49,288 bases of DNA from Sphingobium sp. GTDB lineage: Bacteria > Pseudomonadota > Alphaproteobacteria > Sphingomonadales > Sphingomonadaceae. Positions 25,901 to 36,235 of the stretch are shown piece by piece. How positions within the stretch are numbered: position 1 is the first letter of the stretch; every line of letters begins with the position of its first letter. The stretch covers positions 1 to 49,288 of the forward strand of contig JAGNYO010000014.1 of NCBI GenBank assembly GCA_017984895.1, read 5' to 3'. Position numbers and translations under genes: made by a program. A model generated the notes under the pieces. That model saw only the letters and a program-made list of their open reading frames with translations, searched no databases and had not been told where the DNA came from.

Positions 25901-28900
25901 GCTGATTGCGCCGCCCCCACTCGCGAAAACAGGATTCGCTTGTAGCCGGCCCGAATTGTCCGGTGCCCACAGGTTCGTGCGCAGGTCCGCCTGTGGCAGA
26001 TAGGCGGTGGGGTCTATGGTGAGGAACTGGCTGGTGCCCGCCACACGCGCCGACACGGCAGCGGGGTTTACAACATGGCCCGCCGTATAGATCGCCGTGC
26101 CGCCGACCTGGGCGACCTGCCCGCCCGTCGCCGCACCCTTGCCGCCATTCTGATTGCGCGTGATTGGGCTTGCGCCATTGCGCAGGTCGACATCCGCCGC
26201 CGCCGCAACGTGTATGCTGCCGGTGCCTGTCCGCACCAGCGACCGGACATGCACGGTGTTGGCGAGTGGATTGATGCCGTTGCCGCGCGGCTGCGGCGTC
26301 TTGTAGCCGAAGCTGCCGTCGGCGACGAGCGCGCCAAACCGCTGGAGGATCGTCTGCCCGCTGCCGTCGCTGGCTGGTGATTGCAAGAACTGTGTAAACC
26401 GCTCGAAAGTGGCGGCAAATCCGGTCGGTTGTCCACCCCTGCGCGGATAGACGAACTGCACATCGCTTGGGAAAGCGGCGAAGAAGTTGAGCGCCTCTTG
26501 CTGGAGGAACGAGACTGCCGCTGAAGATGCCGCCCCAAACTGCACATGGGCAACCCGGCTCCTGAGCGTTACCGGGTCGACGCCCGACAGGTCAGCAAAG
26601 GATTGATACAGGTCGTTCCCGAGAAACTGACTGTTGTTACCAAAGTCGAGTTTTACATCGCCGTTATAGGCGGCGGTCGCCTTCACCGAGTTGAGCGTAT
26701 AGCTGCTCTCGCCTTCGAGGATCATGCTGCCGCCCGAGGCCGCATCGACATGGAGAGGGTTGGCGGTGGGGCTGGTTCCCGCCCCGCCAACCAGACGAAT
26801 GCCAAAGGAGTCCGCTGCGCTGCCATCAGCGAGCAACGGGAAGAGCTGTGCGCTGCCCAATGGATCGCCTGCGCCACCCGCTTGCAGGCCTGTGGGTGCC
26901 ACCGCGTTCGCCGCTGCGCTGTATGGCGCACTGGACACTGCGAGAATTTCCTGGCCAGGTGAAATCTGGGACAGCGTGATGTTGATCGAGGTCGATCTCG
27001 GCGGCAGCGTCGGTGTGCCAGTCGTGTCTGGCACGAAATCGGTCAGATTATCGCAGCCGTTATTGCCGCAAGAGATGTTGATCGAGGGGTGATAGCTGCG
27101 CTGGCCGCCGCCGAGCTGATAGCTTATATAATCCGGGTCAGTCTGGTCGCTGAAGGCGAAGAACCCGTCGGTGATGCTGTTCTGGAGGTCAAGATCGTGG
27201 CCCGCACGCAGCGTTAGCATCCCCGCCACGCCATCCACACGCCCGCCGACACGATAGAGCATGTCGACATGGTTCTGGAACAGATGCGCCTCTCGCCCAG
27301 CCACCACGTCATAGCGTGGTTGGCCGTTGGCATAGGCGCCGAGGGCAGAAAGCTGCATATCACCATCGTTCAGCGCGGCGGCGACATTGACGGTACCCGC
27401 GCCCAGATTCCAGTTGGAGGCTAGTACGATGTTGCCGCTGTAGGTCAGCTCGACACCCGGTTTTTCACGATAATTGGCGAGGGAGGAGAGTGTGCCGAGG
27501 CTGGGTCGGGATGCGGAAATATCGAAATTGCGTATGAAATCGACCAAAGTTCCCGCACTGTTGTCGGCGAGGAAATTAGCCTTGCCCGCTGCGGTCGCGC
27601 CGACATCCAGCGTGACGACGTTGTTCACCACCGTCACGCCGGTGAAGGCGTTGTTAGCCGCGATGCTCGCCAGATCGTAGCTGCGATAGCCCTCGACTGT
27701 CACCGAACGGGCGCCTGTAACTGCACCCGCGAAGCTGATGTTGACCGTGTCACCAGCAGGCTGGCTGATAACCGGCGCGCGCAGCACCAGCGCGCCGCCC
27801 TTGTCCGCCTCAATATAGGTGTATGCGGTGATCCGGTTCTGGGTTCGCGGATCGATCTGTTGATGGCTAACAAGCCGGTCATTCAGGCGTCGTGCGCCCA
27901 TATCGATCCGTGCGCCGTTTGCTACCGAGATCGTGCCCGATCCGCTTACCCCCACTGTGATGTCGCCCGCGCTGGCCTGCCGCGTATCGGTGTCGGCATA
28001 GCCGTTGGCATGGGTGTCAACCACGGCCGTCTGGCCGAGGATCACGCCATCTCGCGCATATAGTGCTATGTCACCGCCGTTGATGCCGGATGTGTCGATT
28101 GTGCCGTTGATCGATGCCGCGCCGCCATCCGCCGTGAGCCGGAGGCTCGCGAGCTTGAGCGACTGGCCTGCGTTGAGGATAAGGTCGCCCGCGCCGGTGC
28201 GGATGGCGACATCGCCGGTGAAGGCACTGCTGGAACTGGCGGCGAAGCTCGCAAAGTCAAAGCTGCCGAGGCCATTGTCCAGCGTAAAGCTGGCCCCGGC
28301 ATCGGGAGCGGTCGCATCAATCGTGCCATCGAGCGCCACAGTGCCCTGCGCGGCTATCAGCTTGAGAGTTCCCGCTTTGCCGGTCATGCCGCCAATGGCG
28401 ATACGCGAGGCCGCACCGAGATCGATGCCGCCGGTCTTGCTGAGCAGCGCAACCGTTCCGCCACCCGCCGATACCGTGACCTGATCCGCCGCTTCGCCGA
28501 ACTTCTGCGAATAGCCGGGCGTGGCAAGGACCGTCGTGCCGGTGAGGGCGATGTTGCCTTGCGCCTTGATGTCGATGGTTCCTGCTGTTGCGCGCAGCAG
28601 CACATTGTCGATCGAAACGGATTGTATCGGACTGGAGAGCGCGCCGAAGGCCAGCCGCGCGCCCGGCGCCAGCGGGGTGGTGGGCGCTATTGGTGGAGTG
28701 CCCGAGGGGGCGCTGATCGTCAGCGTATTGGAAGTGAGCAGCGTCAGATCTGCCTGCACGCTCTTGTCTGTCGGCATTGCGCCAGTGCCGCGATCCACTA
28801 GGAACGGCGTGGTGAAGTTGAGCGCCGCTCCGCCGACATCGAGCGCGCCCTTGCCCTCATAAGTGGCACCGGAGCGCGCCGTGATCGAGACTGCGCTGTC

Positions 28901-31900
28901 ATAGCCATAAGTGCGGAAGGTGCCGGAGCCAAAGCGCACGGTGTTGGCAGCCATCGCGAGGTTGTTGCCAGTGCCGAGGCAGGCGAGCAGGCCGCTCTGG
29001 GTGCAGGCACCGAGATCGGTGAAGCTGTTGCCGAGTTTCAGTTCGCCCGCGATATTGAGGGCCACCGACAACGGCTGGCTGGGCTGGCCCGCTACCGGGT
29101 TGAGCACGCGCACGCCTGGCGCGTCTATCGCCATGTTGTTGAAGCTGTGCGCGCCCGGCGTGAAACCGATGACCTTGGGGGATCGCAGCGTGATACGGTC
29201 GATGCTGCTGAAGGATTGCTCCAGCTCCGGCGTGACAACGAGGCCGCTGATGCCGAATGTGCGCGATGAAAAGACGATATTGTCGCCGCTTAGCCCCAGA
29301 TTCTGGACCTGGATGCGCGATGCTGCGTCAATAGTGAGGTTGCGGCTCGAATCCAGTGCCAGCGATGTGCCGGAAAGAGTTGCGGTGCCGATCGAGAAGT
29401 TCACCGGCTGGGAAGTAGCCGCAGCCGCCAGCGCGCCCGAGCGGTTGATGAGCCGCTCCGGCCCGTTGGCGAGGCGCAGCACAGCGCCTGCGCCACTGTT
29501 GTCGGAAACGATATTGCCGCCACTGTCGAGCTTAAAACTGGCGACAGTATAGTCGGTTGTGCGCGTATCGGTCAGCGCGCTGGTGGCGACGAGGCTGGCC
29601 CCATCCGCCACCACGAGGTTGGACCGCGCGCCATCGACAGCCAGCAAGATTTCCGGGGCCGCAAGCGGGTTGGCGTCGTCGTTGGCAATGGTGATGCTCT
29701 TGGCCGTTATGCGGATATCCGTCGAGCCATCCGCCAGATCGGTTCGGGTGCCGCCGATCAGCAAGCTGTCGGCATTCAGCTTGGCGAGGTCGGCAACTGC
29801 GAGTTCCGCTCCGCCAGATGCGGGCGTGCTACCGAGACTTGATACCACGGCGAGAACGTCGCCCAATATATCGACTTGGCTGCCTCTGCCGCCGCTCTGC
29901 CCAGCGGTGTTGAACGCGCTGCCGATGTTGAGGATGGTGAGCGGATCGAGGACGATGCGCGCGGCGTCCCGCGCCATGCGGGCGAACGGGTTGCTCTTGC
30001 CGAAGCTCGTGTTGCCCGATGTCGTTTCGATCCGGGAGTAGGACTTCACAACACCCTGTGGCTGCACCGTGAACGAGCGCCGCTGGGACTCGGCGTAGCT
30101 GGTGCCAGACACGCCATAGACGCCACCAACAACGATCGACCCATCAAGCAACTGGCCAGACGCACCGGGAACAGAAGCCGTTGCGCCCACATTCTCGACC
30201 AGCCGCATTGCGCCGGGCAGCAGCGCATATTTGGCGGGCAGCAGCACATAGTCGCCAGCGGCAATGCCGGGCGCTGCATCCAGCTTCACTGTCTTGCCGA
30301 CATCCGTGCCGTAAAGCGCACCATAATCGCCGGAGTAAAGTGGGTCATAGAGCGCGACTGACGCCGCTGTCGCAGCAGGAACGATGGCATAGACGTGCCT
30401 GCCATCGGCATACTGAAAGCCGTCATTGCTGCTGAAGGCGTCGGAGTTAAACCGGCTCAGAACATCGCGTGAGCCGCCCGTGCCGGAGACGAACTCATAG
30501 GCATAAGTATCTCCGCCGCCGCTGACATCGACGGTAGCGCCTGTCCCCGTGATGATATTGGCGCCTGAAAGCGAAAGCTGTGCAGCCGGTTGCCGCGTGA
30601 TAGGCGAGAGGACATTAGGCGAGAAATAATATTCGGTGAGGTCGGTCGTGATGCCATAGGGGATGGAGAGGCCGTTGGCGGAGACGGAGGTGATGCTGCC
30701 GTCCTCCAGCGTCAGGTTGCTGGTGGTGACGGTGGCGAACGTGCCACCCGCGACAACGAGTGCGCCAGAGCGCGAACCAAGGTCAAGCCGCCCCAGTGGC
30801 ACGCGGAGCACGCCCGCCTGCTCGATGTTGGGCGCGAGGATCGAGAGATAACTGCCCGCCGATAGCGGCGCATTGGGCGTGATCGTGCCATTGCCCTCAA
30901 TGCGAATAGTGGCGTTGGGCTTGCCGCGCACCGCCCCACCAAGGTTCAGGCCACCTAAGGAGGCGATGACGAACGGCGTGGCCTTGGCGCCGGGATTTTC
31001 GATAATCTGTTGCAGGTTCCCGGTGCCGGTTGTCGCATAGACCTGTGCCGCCCGAAGGGTAAGATCTCCCGCTACTACCAGTCCGCCCGTCAGTGAGGGT
31101 GCAATGGTCGCATCGGGATTGAAGGTGCGATCGATTGGCTGAACCCCGATCAGGCGAATATCGCCTGCGGCATCCAGTGTTGCCCTGTCGAATGACGCAC
31201 CGAAAGTTACCCCGCCGGCAATGTCGATGCTGTCGCCCCTGAGGAGCAGGCTGTCAGAACCTGCGCTGCTGGTCAGTAAATCTGGCACGGAGCCGACATT
31301 GGAATCGCTGCTCAGCAGGCCGATATGCGGCGCGATAATGGCAAGATCGCCGTGAGAGGCGATCGAGATGGTGTAATATGTGCTGCCCGGTGTGCTGACA
31401 CCCAGATAGTCTGGTGACATCAGCAGGAAGGAGCGGCCAAGGTTGAGGCTAACATCGCCAGCGGTGTCGAGATTGCCGCGCGCGATGAAGCTGGAGAAGC
31501 CCGCCGCCATGATCTGATCGGCGGAAAGCGTGTCTGTTAAGCCTGCGATGTCGGCTTGGGTCAGTGTGGGGCTCAGCCATTCGATCGTGCCGCCGAGCGC
31601 CTGCGCTGCGCCGCCTCGGGCGTCTATAATCGCGCCGGAAATCGCGCCGCCGCCGAGCGCAGACAGCGTGCCCGCCTTGCTCCACTGCGCAGTGGGCGTG
31701 AAGCTGTTGGAGCCTGTCCGTAAATCGTAAGTATCGCTCGCGCCGGAGAGGTCTATCGTAGCGCCGGCCAGGGCGTCGAGGCGCAAGGCGTTGCGGCTGC
31801 CGGACGGTACATAGCTGCCTTGTGTCTGCGCGACATTATACGAAATTCCGTCAAAGAAGGGCTTTTCGAAGATTTTCGATTCGCTGGTCTGCAGTCCCAG

Positions 31901-34900
31901 CGTGCGAATGCTGCCGCCGTCGATCATGCGTCCGGTCGCGATCTGCGCACCGCCAAGCCGAGAAGGCGCACGAGGGTTGCGGACGCTGGTGCCTGAGAGA
32001 TCAGTAATGCTGGAGCCGGTTAGCAAGATGCCCTGATCCGCTTCAAGCGTGCCAAGATAGTAAATCTGCCGGTCGGAGCCGGACTTCGCGATCAGCTCCC
32101 GGTTGCTGAGGAGAGGGCCGCCATTGCCATTGGTCAGGCCGAGCGCGTTGGTGGCAAGTTCGTTGAATTTGCCATTGGCATCAGCGGCGCCGAACACCAC
32201 CGAAAGGCCTGCCCCGCGATCCACCCCATCCGCATCGCTAGCCGCATGCACACCGATGGCCGGGCGGATTTTGGTATAGCTTGCTGGCATTATCTGGCGT
32301 TGGGTGATGCTGCCGCCCGCAATGCGGATGATGCCGTCGTTATAGAGCTTGGGCGCGGTGATGCTGGCCTTCGGCCCGCCGATGATGCTGCCACCGCTCA
32401 GAACCTGAAGTTCGGTAAGACCACCGAGAACGAGATGCGCGGCACGATTGTCATAATCGCCCAGTGCGCTGGTCGGCGCGAGCGCGGCAATACGGCTGAC
32501 ATCGGTGCCGCTCGCCAGACCGCGTACTATATCTGTCTGGCTTTGGGTGAGAATGGAGGGCAAAATGGCCTGCGTGAGGTTCAGCGTCTCGCCTGCGTTG
32601 ATCTTCAGCACTTCGGTCGAGGCGATGGCAGTCTTGCCGGTGCGGCCATTGCTGAACACGTTGTCGATGATGCTGGTATTCCACGCGCTGAGATCCAGCG
32701 TGGCAAACCCGGTCTTTTGCAGGAAATCGAGCGGGATGGCGGTGCCGGTTCCGCCGCTGCTGCCGAAGCTAAGGTCTGGCGTCACCAGCTTGAAGGTGCC
32801 GCCGCCTTCGAATCCGAAACCCCGGATCGTGCCATCGGCAATATCCACACGCGCATTGATGACATCCGGTATGATGGCCGAGCTGTAGCCCGAGCCATCC
32901 GTGCTGCCGGGAACGGGTGTAACGTCGAATGTGGCAATATCGCTGCGGAAGAGATTCCGGTCGGTCAGATTGCCGGTGTTGGTAGCGTCTGTGCCCTGAA
33001 GCTGGAAATAGACTGTCTCGTCGATCAGGCTGACATGGCCGCCCTTGCCGTTGAGCGCCAACGCGCCAGTCGATGAGACGTAGCCACCGCCCGATACATC
33101 GAGAAGGCTGCCGGAATTGATGAGGATGCTGCCGCTGAGATCAATGGCGCGCGTCTGGCTGGCATCTGTAAAGGCTGTGACATGTGGCGCGGCAACGAGC
33201 GTGATGGAGCCGCCCGAGGTATAACCGCCGCCCTGAAAATTGCCGTCCGTCGCCAACAGGTCATTCACCCAGCGCCCGCGGGTCGACAGTTCCGCACTGC
33301 TATTGACGGTGACATCAAACATGCCCGGTGCGTTGAATGTGCTGATGACGCCATTCAACGAAAGGTCGTCCTGCGTTTCGAATAGTGAACCAAGCTGGCT
33401 GCCGAAGGTGCGCGCGGTGATCGAGCCGCCCGCCGCCGTCAGCTTACCGTTGAAGGTAATGGCGCGTCCGGCGTCGATGGTGACCGCTCCGCCATCGGCC
33501 AGTCTTACCGCACTGCCGCTCGCGAAATCGACCTTGCCGCTGGTCTGCAAATTGAGGCCTGATAGGCCTGCGGTGTTGAGGGTCGTTTCGCTGAGATAGG
33601 TGATGCTGATGGGAAGGGCGGTTCCGGCCCCGCCGACGACAATGTCGCCGCCGAGTGTCGACTGGATATGCAGCAAACCGCCCGAGGCGAGCTGGCGCCC
33701 GTTAGCCTGAAGTTTGCGCACATCGCCAGTAAGTTTCGAGGCCGCGCTGGCCGCTATCCCATCGTTGATCTGCCGGGCACCCGCTATGGCCTCGCCATAA
33801 ATCTGGCCGTTCATGCTGATTGTAGGCGCCTTGATCGTCAGCGATCCGGCATTGCGCCCTTCGGCGTAGCCTGCCTCAAACCGGGAGTCGTTGGAGAACG
33901 CGTTGGCGAAAACCCGGGGGTTAGAAAGCTGCGGCAGATTTTCCACGAAGCCGCCCGCCACCGCGACATAGCGGTCATTCGGGTCGGCCTCGGCGATATC
34001 GACTACGCGCCCGTCCTGTGTCACGAGCTTGCTGGTGCGGATGACGCCATCCTGATAGCGCACCCAGCCGCCCGCAAAGTCGATCACAGCGTTGCTGGCG
34101 ACCGCTACGCCGGGAATCGAACCCGCCGATGCAGGCTGCGTGGTGTGAGACAGGGTCGAGAGCGTGACATTACCGCCCTTGGTCATCAGCTCAGAGGCGG
34201 TGCCGCCAATCTGCTCGGCGAGGCTGCCCGCCTCAAGCAGAGGCGAGCCGATCCATGCCACGCCGTCGTCACGCACTCCGCTGACACGCGGGTCGACATA
34301 GAGCGTCTGGCCATTCAGTGTGAAGCTGCCGTCGGTAGTCGGCTCGCGATAGGTGGGCGTATCGCGCAGCTCGTTGCGTTTGGCGGGAGCGATGACAAGC
34401 TGGTTGCGGCTGGCATCCAGCAAAACATCGGCCATGCCGCTGACGTCGATCACCGCGCCGGAGGCAATATCTACCTTCGAGGAGGCAATCAAACCTTCCT
34501 CAACGCTATAGCTGCGGCCTTTGGATGTGCCGCCGATGTTCACGTCGGCGCTCGGCGCCTGAATGGTCGCGTTCTGCCCGATGCTGATGAGCGCGGGAAG
34601 CAGGTCTGTCACCACGCCGCCGGATCCACTGGTGATCCGCCCCTGATTGATCAGATAATGATGGCTGCCGATGTCGATCTGCGAGGTCTTGAAATTCTTT
34701 ATCGAGTCGGTGCTCAGCGGGATCGTGTCCGGGCCGCTGTCTGGCAGGATCGAAATGGCGGCGCTTGCCGCAATATTCACTGTGCCGCCTATCAGGCTGA
34801 CCTTGCCGTTGCGCGAGACACTGGTGGTGGACGAGAGGATGCCGCTGAAATCGACCGTGCCGGTCTGGTCGGTGCCCAGCGAGATATAACCCGTCGGCGC

Positions 34901-36055
34901 CTCGATCGAGCCGCTGACATCGACAGAGCCGCCCCCAACTGAAGTAAGCACAAGCCCGCGCACATAGGGGTCTGCGCTGCCTGCCGCGCCGGTCGAGCTG
35001 AAGGCATCGACCTGGGTGCCCGCCTCAAGGCTGATCTGACCACCCGCCGTCGCCTTAAGCTCGCCCGCGCTCGTCACCTTCGGCGCGGCAAGGATAACGA
35101 AGCCGCCGGTAGAGGTGATCCGCCCGCCCGCCGTGATGTCGACGGAGCCATATGTCTCGCCCGCGATTCCCGCGACTATGCCGCTCACACTGCCAGTCAG
35201 GAGGCCGTTCTGCAGATAGGCGTTGTTGCGCTCCGCCAGGCTGAGGGTGCGTGTGGTTGTGGAGCTGGTCTGAATCGTCGCCGCGCCAAGCTCCAGCGAA
35301 CTGGCGACTAGCGAGTTGAGGTTGACCTGCGATGTCGCGCCGAACAAAACGCCGGAGCGGTTGAGGATATAGACGGTGCCGTCTGCCTTGATCGAGCCGA
35401 GAATCTGGCTGGGCGTCGGCCCTTTGGTGGGGTCGAGCAGCCCGGTCGCAGGGTTGATGCCGCCCACCACCCGGTTGACCGCCACCCAGTCCTTGTTGCC
35501 CTGCTGGTTGAAGGTTAGCGTCGTGTCGCGGCCCACGTTAAAACTGTTCCACGAGAGCAGTGCGCGCGATTGAGTCTGGTTGATGGTCACATCGACGAGT
35601 GCGCCATTGGTCGTCTGGGTCGGGAGGCTCGCGCCTTCCCAGACATTGAGACCGCTGGCATCGAGCGATGAAGTGACGCCATTCGCTACCGGATCAAGCC
35701 CGCCCGCGCCAAGGCCGTTGCGCACTGTCTGCGCGGCGGCGAGGGCCGCAGCGCGTGCGGCGGCGTTGGCATTGGCGACGACATTCCCCTGCGCGGTGAT
35801 ACGGGCGCGATAGGCGGCCTGGCGCTGTTGGATCTGCGCCATGGAGGGAGATATGACCGACCTGGATGCAGCACTTTGGGCGTTGGGCACCACAACGTTG
35901 ACCGTGTGGCCCAGAGCCGCCGCCATATTGCGGAGTTGCGCGTGTGCCGGAGCGAACGACAACATGGAGGCAAGCGCCGCCCCGCTCGCGCCGCCGAGCA
36001 GGATGGAGCGAAGCAGTGGCCGTGCGCTGTTTCCGGTTCCGGCTGCAACCCGCAT
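22985..36055 (-). CDS. Giant two-partner secretion exoprotein (filamentous-haemagglutinin type TpsA)
   Basis: A 4356-residue surface or secreted protein, over a quarter of the window. A signal peptide (residues 1-39, ending AHAQ) is followed by an Ala-rich spacer and a TPS secretion domain (about 136-256). That domain has NVWEGASLPTQTTNGALVDV, LLSWNSFNVGRDTT and the NRSGVLFGATSQVN motif that the TpsB partner recognises. The remainder is a long beta-helix of Gly/Asn/Asp-rich repeats. Few cysteines occur, including SCGNNGC mid-protein and a C-terminal pair at 4341 and 4352 like the anchoring hairpin of HMW1. ATG 36055 is chosen because GGAGG lies four bases upstream; a GTG at 36142 would add 29 residues and has no site. 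It ends the TPS operon. Likely an adhesin or cell-surface filament; the ligand is unknown. Confidence 0.93.
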   Translation of the reverse strand: MRVAAGTGNSARPLLRSILLGGASGAALASMLSFAPAHAQLRNMAAALGHTVNVVVPNAQSAASRSVISPSMAQIQQRQAAYRARITAQGNVVANANAAARAAALAAAQTVRNGLGAGGLDPVANGVTSSLDASGLNVWEGASLPTQTTNGALVDVTINQTQSRALLSWNSFNVGRDTTLTFNQQGNKDWVAVNRVVGGINPATGLLDPTKGPTPSQILGSIKADGTVYILNRSGVLFGATSQVNLNSLVASSLELGAATIQTSSTTTRTLSLAERNNAYLQNGLLTGSVSGIVAGIAGETYGSVDITAGGRITSTGGFVILAAPKVTSAGELKATAGGQISLEAGTQVDAFSSTGAAGSADPYVRGLVLTSVGGGSVDVSGSIEAPTGYISLGTDQTGTVDFSGILSSTTSVSRNGKVSLIGGTVNIAASAAISILPDSGPDTIPLSTDSIKNFKTSQIDIGSHHYLINQGRITSGSGGVVTDLLPALISIGQNATIQAPSADVNIGGTSKGRSYSVEEGLIASSKVDIASGAVIDVSGMADVLLDASRNQLVIAPAKRNELRDTPTYREPTTDGSFTLNGQTLYVDPRVSGVRDDGVAWIGSPLLEAGSLAEQIGGTASELMTKGGNVTLSTLSHTTQPASAGSIPGVAVASNAVIDFAGGWVRYQDGVIRTSKLVTQDGRVVDIAEADPNDRYVAVAGGFVENLPQLSNPRVFANAFSNDSRFEAGYAEGRNAGSLTIKAPTISMNGQIYGEAIAGARQINDGIAASAASKLTGDVRKLQANGRQLASGGLLHIQSTLGGDIVVGGAGTALPISITYLSETTLNTAGLSGLNLQTSGKVDFASGSAVRLADGGAVTIDAGRAITFNGKLTAAGGSITARTFGSQLGSLFETQDDLSLNGVISTFNAPGMFDVTVNSSAELSTRGRWVNDLLATDGNFQGGGYTSGGSITLVAAPHVTAFTDASQTRAIDLSGSILINSGSLLDVSGGGYVSSTGALALNGKGGHVSLIDETVYFQLQGTDATNTGNLTDRNLFRSDIATFDVTPVPGSTDGSGYSSAIIPDVINARVDIADGTIRGFGFEGGGTFKLVTPDLSFGSSGGTGTAIPLDFLQKTGFATLDLSAWNTSIIDNVFSNGRTGKTAIASTEVLKINAGETLNLTQAILPSILTQSQTDIVRGLASGTDVSRIAALAPTSALGDYDNRAAHLVLGGLTELQVLSGGSIIGGPKASITAPKLYNDGIIRIAGGSITQRQIMPASYTKIRPAIGVHAASDADGVDRGAGLSVVFGAADANGKFNELATNALGLTNGNGGPLLSNRELIAKSGSDRQIYYLGTLEADQGILLTGSSITDLSGTSVRNPRAPSRLGGAQIATGRMIDGGSIRTLGLQTSESKIFEKPFFDGISYNVAQTQGSYVPSGSRNALRLDALAGATIDLSGASDTYDLRTGSNSFTPTAQWSKAGTLSALGGGAISGAIIDARGGAAQALGGTIEWLSPTLTQADIAGLTDTLSADQIMAAGFSSFIARGNLDTAGDVSLNLGRSFLLMSPDYLGVSTPGSTYYTISIASHGDLAIIAPHIGLLSSDSNVGSVPDLLTSSAGSDSLLLRGDSIDIAGGVTFGASFDRATLDAAGDIRLIGVQPIDRTFNPDATIAPSLTGGLVVAGDLTLRAAQVYATTGTGNLQQIIENPGAKATPFVIASLGGLNLGGAVRGKPNATIRIEGNGTITPNAPLSAGSYLSILAPNIEQAGVLRVPLGRLDLGSRSGALVVAGGTFATVTTSNLTLEDGSITSVSANGLSIPYGITTDLTEYYFSPNVLSPITRQPAAQLSLSGANIITGTGATVDVSGGGDTYAYEFVSGTGGSRDVLSRFNSDAFSSNDGFQYADGRHVYAIVPAATAASVALYDPLYSGDYGALYGTDVGKTVKLDAAPGIAAGDYVLLPAKYALLPGAMRLVENVGATASVPGASGQLLDGSIVVGGVYGVSGTSYAESQRRSFTVQPQGVVKSYSRIETTSGNTSFGKSNPFARMARDAARIVLDPLTILNIGSAFNTAGQSGGRGSQVDILGDVLAVVSSLGSTPASGGAELAVADLAKLNADSLLIGGTRTDLADGSTDIRITAKSITIANDDANPLAAPEILLAVDGARSNLVVADGASLVATSALTDTRTTDYTVASFKLDSGGNIVSDNSGAGAVLRLANGPERLINRSGALAAAATSQPVNFSIGTATLSGTSLALDSSRNLTIDAASRIQVQNLGLSGDNIVFSSRTFGISGLVVTPELEQSFSSIDRITLRSPKVIGFTPGAHSFNNMAIDAPGVRVLNPVAGQPSQPLSVALNIAGELKLGNSFTDLGACTQSGLLACLGTGNNLAMAANTVRFGSGTFRTYGYDSAVSITARSGATYEGKGALDVGGAALNFTTPFLVDRGTGAMPTDKSVQADLTLLTSNTLTISAPSGTPPIAPTTPLAPGARLAFGALSSPIQSVSIDNVLLRATAGTIDIKAQGNIALTGTTVLATPGYSQKFGEAADQVTVSAGGGTVALLSKTGGIDLGAASRIAIGGMTGKAGTLKLIAAQGTVALDGTIDATAPDAGASFTLDNGLGSFDFASFAASSSSAFTGDVAIRTGAGDLILNAGQSLKLASLRLTADGGAASINGTIDTSGINGGDIALYARDGVILGQTAVVDTHANGYADTDTRQASAGDITVGVSGSGTISVANGARIDMGARRLNDRLVSHQQIDPRTQNRITAYTYIEADKGGALVLRAPVISQPAGDTVNISFAGAVTGARSVTVEGYRSYDLASIAANNAFTGVTVVNNVVTLDVGATAAGKANFLADNSAGTLVDFIRNFDISASRPSLGTLSSLANYREKPGVELTYSGNIVLASNWNLGAGTVNVAAALNDGDMQLSALGAYANGQPRYDVVAGREAHLFQNHVDMLYRVGGRVDGVAGMLTLRAGHDLDLQNSITDGFFAFSDQTDPDYISYQLGGGQRSYHPSINISCGNNGCDNLTDFVPDTTGTPTLPPRSTSINITLSQISPGQEILAVSSAPYSAAANAVAPTGLQAGGAGDPLGSAQLFPLLADGSAADSFGIRLVGGAGTSPTANPLHVDAASGGSMILEGESSYTLNSVKATAAYNGDVKLDFGNNSQFLGNDLYQSFADLSGVDPVTLRSRVAHVQFGAASSAAVSFLQQEALNFFAAFPSDVQFVYPRRGGQPTGFAATFERFTQFLQSPASDGSGQTILQRFGALVADGSFGYKTPQPRGNGINPLANTVHVRSLVRTGTGSIHVAAAADVDLRNGASPITRNQNGGKGAATGGQVAQVGGTAIYTAGHVVNPAAVSARVAGTSQFLTIDPTAYLPQADLRTNLWAPDNSGRLQANPVFASGGGAISVRALNDVLGRRDVWSEAFNPAGGTVTIGGLDRTLTDLDMVGTGDQRWRTGDMGSTGLATTIRVNAQQFSSGLGTLGGGDISIDAGGDARELTVALDTTVATGDVGNSFGSMIFGGGNLDIVAGHDVAGGRFDVSTGTASISAGGDIGSSGLMTLLPRSGRLADVQEANLPEIRLTGTVVQLKAGGSIALGKITALGVNDVETVSAVDENALGYYTGNSAVLAQSAGDFSIRGGPVIAQTPGNALKVLPSSLEITSFSGNIDLGRLNSFLYPSTTGNLSLLAAGTLRAGAINLDDGDASLLPGIFSANRYDAAGNIVFGRRFGLPVTLPNTSDAERRTYHNLAITHANDKTPARIAVGGDLTDLTLFLSKQGRISAGRDIINMVFSGQNLSAEDVTRITAGRDITATTTRTGTTSSFAPDRGLVQGNIYTLGGPGALFLEAGRNMGPFLNSATIDDVRFENGQPVIGNGTSSYGGGIFAVGNDYNPWLTPKSADIYAFFGVGPGMNFAALREAYVNPANSAALDGDLFEQNVDVFGNKTPDRTRPIYVPILIEWMQTNQASALIAALGTTDVTAAQAYTVFAALPNLVQRRFLLDKVYFNELAAPSRPDGNSYLQYVRGYRAVETLFSAALGYTANDLSGASNGGAKVTTGNLDLRLAAIETVRDSTITILGPGGSAVLGSVVRTSTQAAGRAYQPQVFGDDFISGRRGPNDLNFQVRSIPVGYEGVLSLRGGAIHGFTDGDLRLNQSRLFAQQSGDIVLWSSNGDLNAGQGPKSAANVPPIVLRFNPNGGSEVDTASGVVGAGIAGFAGTRRLDPATGQFMLVDVLNDADVAVASVQLAALPKGAQVTINGKTYSRDIPTITLIAPVGTIDAGDAGVRASGDIFVAAAKVANADNFKVGGSTIGVPALTSTPPPVTPASAASATANVFRASQNDNADQRSRITVDVLGVYNFNNTCVDDQGNPIENCEVTQ

Positions 36056-36091
36056 ATTTCCTCCACTCGCCTTTGAAATAGCCAAAGAATT

Positions 36092-36114
36092 CCGCCCGCC
36101 GATTCGGCAGGCGG
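36092..36114 (-). promoter_or_regulatory. Hairpin in the tpsA leader
   Basis: A near-perfect GC-rich inverted repeat (CCGCCCGCC with GGCAGGCGG, one mismatch, loop GATTC) lies 37 bases before the tpsA ATG in the 181-base gap after the porin gene. It could attenuate or protect the transcript for the 13-kb gene. No U-tract follows in the tpsA direction. Confidence 0.45.
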
Positions 36115-36235
36115 TTAAGTCTTTATTGACCTTATGTTTCACTTTTGCGCCGCGCTTACCTCAAAAGAGTGTTACAAAGCCGGGTTTTCCGCGGAATAAG
36201 GGTTAATGACGGCCGGGATCAGCCATTCATTTTTG

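Noticed and set aside
33668-34942. 424-codon open frame antisense to tpsA
   Set aside because: Mirror of the GC-rich beta-helix coding sequence; no motif and no ribosome-binding site.
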